Shown here: positions 63,678-64,000 of the stretch, in pieces
How the letters are laid out: each line of letters starts with the position of its first letter
Position numbering within the stretch: the first letter of the stretch is position 1
From: a bacterium
Lineage (GTDB): Bacteria > Electryoneota > RPQS01
Direction of reading: 5' to 3'
DNA length: 64,000 bases
Assembly (NCBI GenBank): GCA_016703065.1
Contig: JADJCU010000002.1
Span: forward strand, 124,001-188,000
Translations under genes and position numbers: made by a program
The notes under the pieces: generated by a model
Databases searched by the model: none
The model's input: the letters and a program-made list of their open reading frames with translations, nothing else
What the model was told of the DNA's origin: nothing

Positions 63678-64000
63678 ATGAAATCGATTAAAGCTATGTT
63701 TTTGTTTGCGATGCTGTTTGCTTTTGGGCTCAGCACCGCAGAGGCAGCAGTCGGCTGGGCAGGCCAGATTTGGCCGACGAGCGGACAGACGCGCGTTCCC
63801 TATAGCAACATAGGCGTCTACGTACAGGTTTGGAAAGGCGGCTGCACAGAAGCCGCAGGCCCGTGCGCTGATCTCGAAGCGTTCTTGTATTACAAGCGCG
63901 CGAGCGAAGCTATGTACACTGAGGTCCCGATGGCGTTCAATGTGCAGATCGGCAGTAACGATGAGTGGTGGGCCGACATTCCGTCGTCCGCGCTCAACGG
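63678..64000 (+). CDS. Secreted protein of unknown function (truncated by window end)
   Basis: A signal peptide (MKSIKAMFLFAMLFAFGLSTAEA) is followed by a beta-type domain: AVGWAGQIWPTSGQ, then IGVYVQVWKGGC and a Trp/Cys-rich continuation. GGAG lies 7 bases before the ATG. Only about 107 codons are visible, all open. The start resembles carbohydrate-binding or Ig-like extracellular domains, but no family can be named. Confidence 0.7.
   Translation, partial: MKSIKAMFLFAMLFAFGLSTAEAAVGWAGQIWPTSGQTRVPYSNIGVYVQVWKGGCTEAAGPCADLEAFLYYKRASEAMYTEVPMAFNVQIGSNDEWWADIPSSALN

Noticed and set aside
1..64000. tRNA, rRNA, insertion sequences, integrases
   Set aside because: None recognised on either strand by reading. 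Small RNAs without strong structure could have been missed.

Overview
The window (about 55-60% G+C by eye, gene dense, both strands used) looks like a chromosomal fragment of an uncultured anaerobic or facultative Gram-negative bacterium of the FCB superphylum (Zixibacteria/KSB1/Marinimicrobia/Ignavibacteria-like). The reasons are secreted proteins ending in a YPNPFNP-type C-terminal sorting domain, outer-membrane beta-barrels, NPLDP-type lipoproteins, and very many multiheme c-type cytochromes. The phylum is an inference; no 16S or other marker gene is present.

Layout. 1-4150 (-): an OMF-MFP-RND efflux operon, with the RND pump cut by the window edge. 4318-12764 (+): electron-transfer module A, with a NOX/ferric-reductase-like di-heme b membrane protein, a ferredoxin/FAD-NAD(P) flavoprotein, a TPR protein, a 20-heme and a 31-heme cytochrome and an outer-membrane barrel, mostly joined by 4-base start/stop overlaps. 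13051-17600 (+): a coupled run of a lipoprotein, a GAF-sigma54 activator, a PEGA Ser/Thr kinase and a TPR/DUF5683-like protein. 17793-19729: a His-rich secreted protein. 20024-24768: metH and L-threonine aldolase. 25254-32749 (+): module B, with a NapC-like 18-heme quinol dehydrogenase candidate, a small HTH protein, a 9-heme surface lipoprotein, a barrel, a periplasmic 9-heme protein and a 9-heme lipoprotein, an MtrCAB/porin-cytochrome-like arrangement. 32813-33556: a hairpin repeat array. 34002-43177 (-): module C, an Hmc-like transmembrane redox complex (tetraheme c554-like, HmcB-like FeS protein, HmcC/NrfD, a 41-residue HmcD-like microprotein, a 13-heme cytochrome, and two paralogous 17-heme/cytochrome-b fusions). 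43751-60508: large secreted proteins (a VWA protein, a Cys-rich protein, two tandem subtilases, an alpha/beta hydrolase). 60584-63329 (-): an NmrA-like protein, thioredoxin, a TlpA-like lipoprotein and PabA/TrpG. 63678 to the end: a truncated secreted protein.

How the genes work together: the window encodes 147 heme-attachment sites (145 CXXCH, one CX4CH, one CX3CH). A reasonable model is that modules A and C move electrons between NAD(P)H or quinol and periplasmic cytochromes, and that the barrels of A and B let cytochrome wires cross the outer membrane. The thioredoxin/TlpA genes could support cytochrome maturation.

Caution: at least seven genes carry frameshifts or in-frame stops, nearly all explicable as deletions in mono- or dinucleotide runs. 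This looks more like consensus-sequence error than decay. Disrupted genes are listed as single CDS spans.
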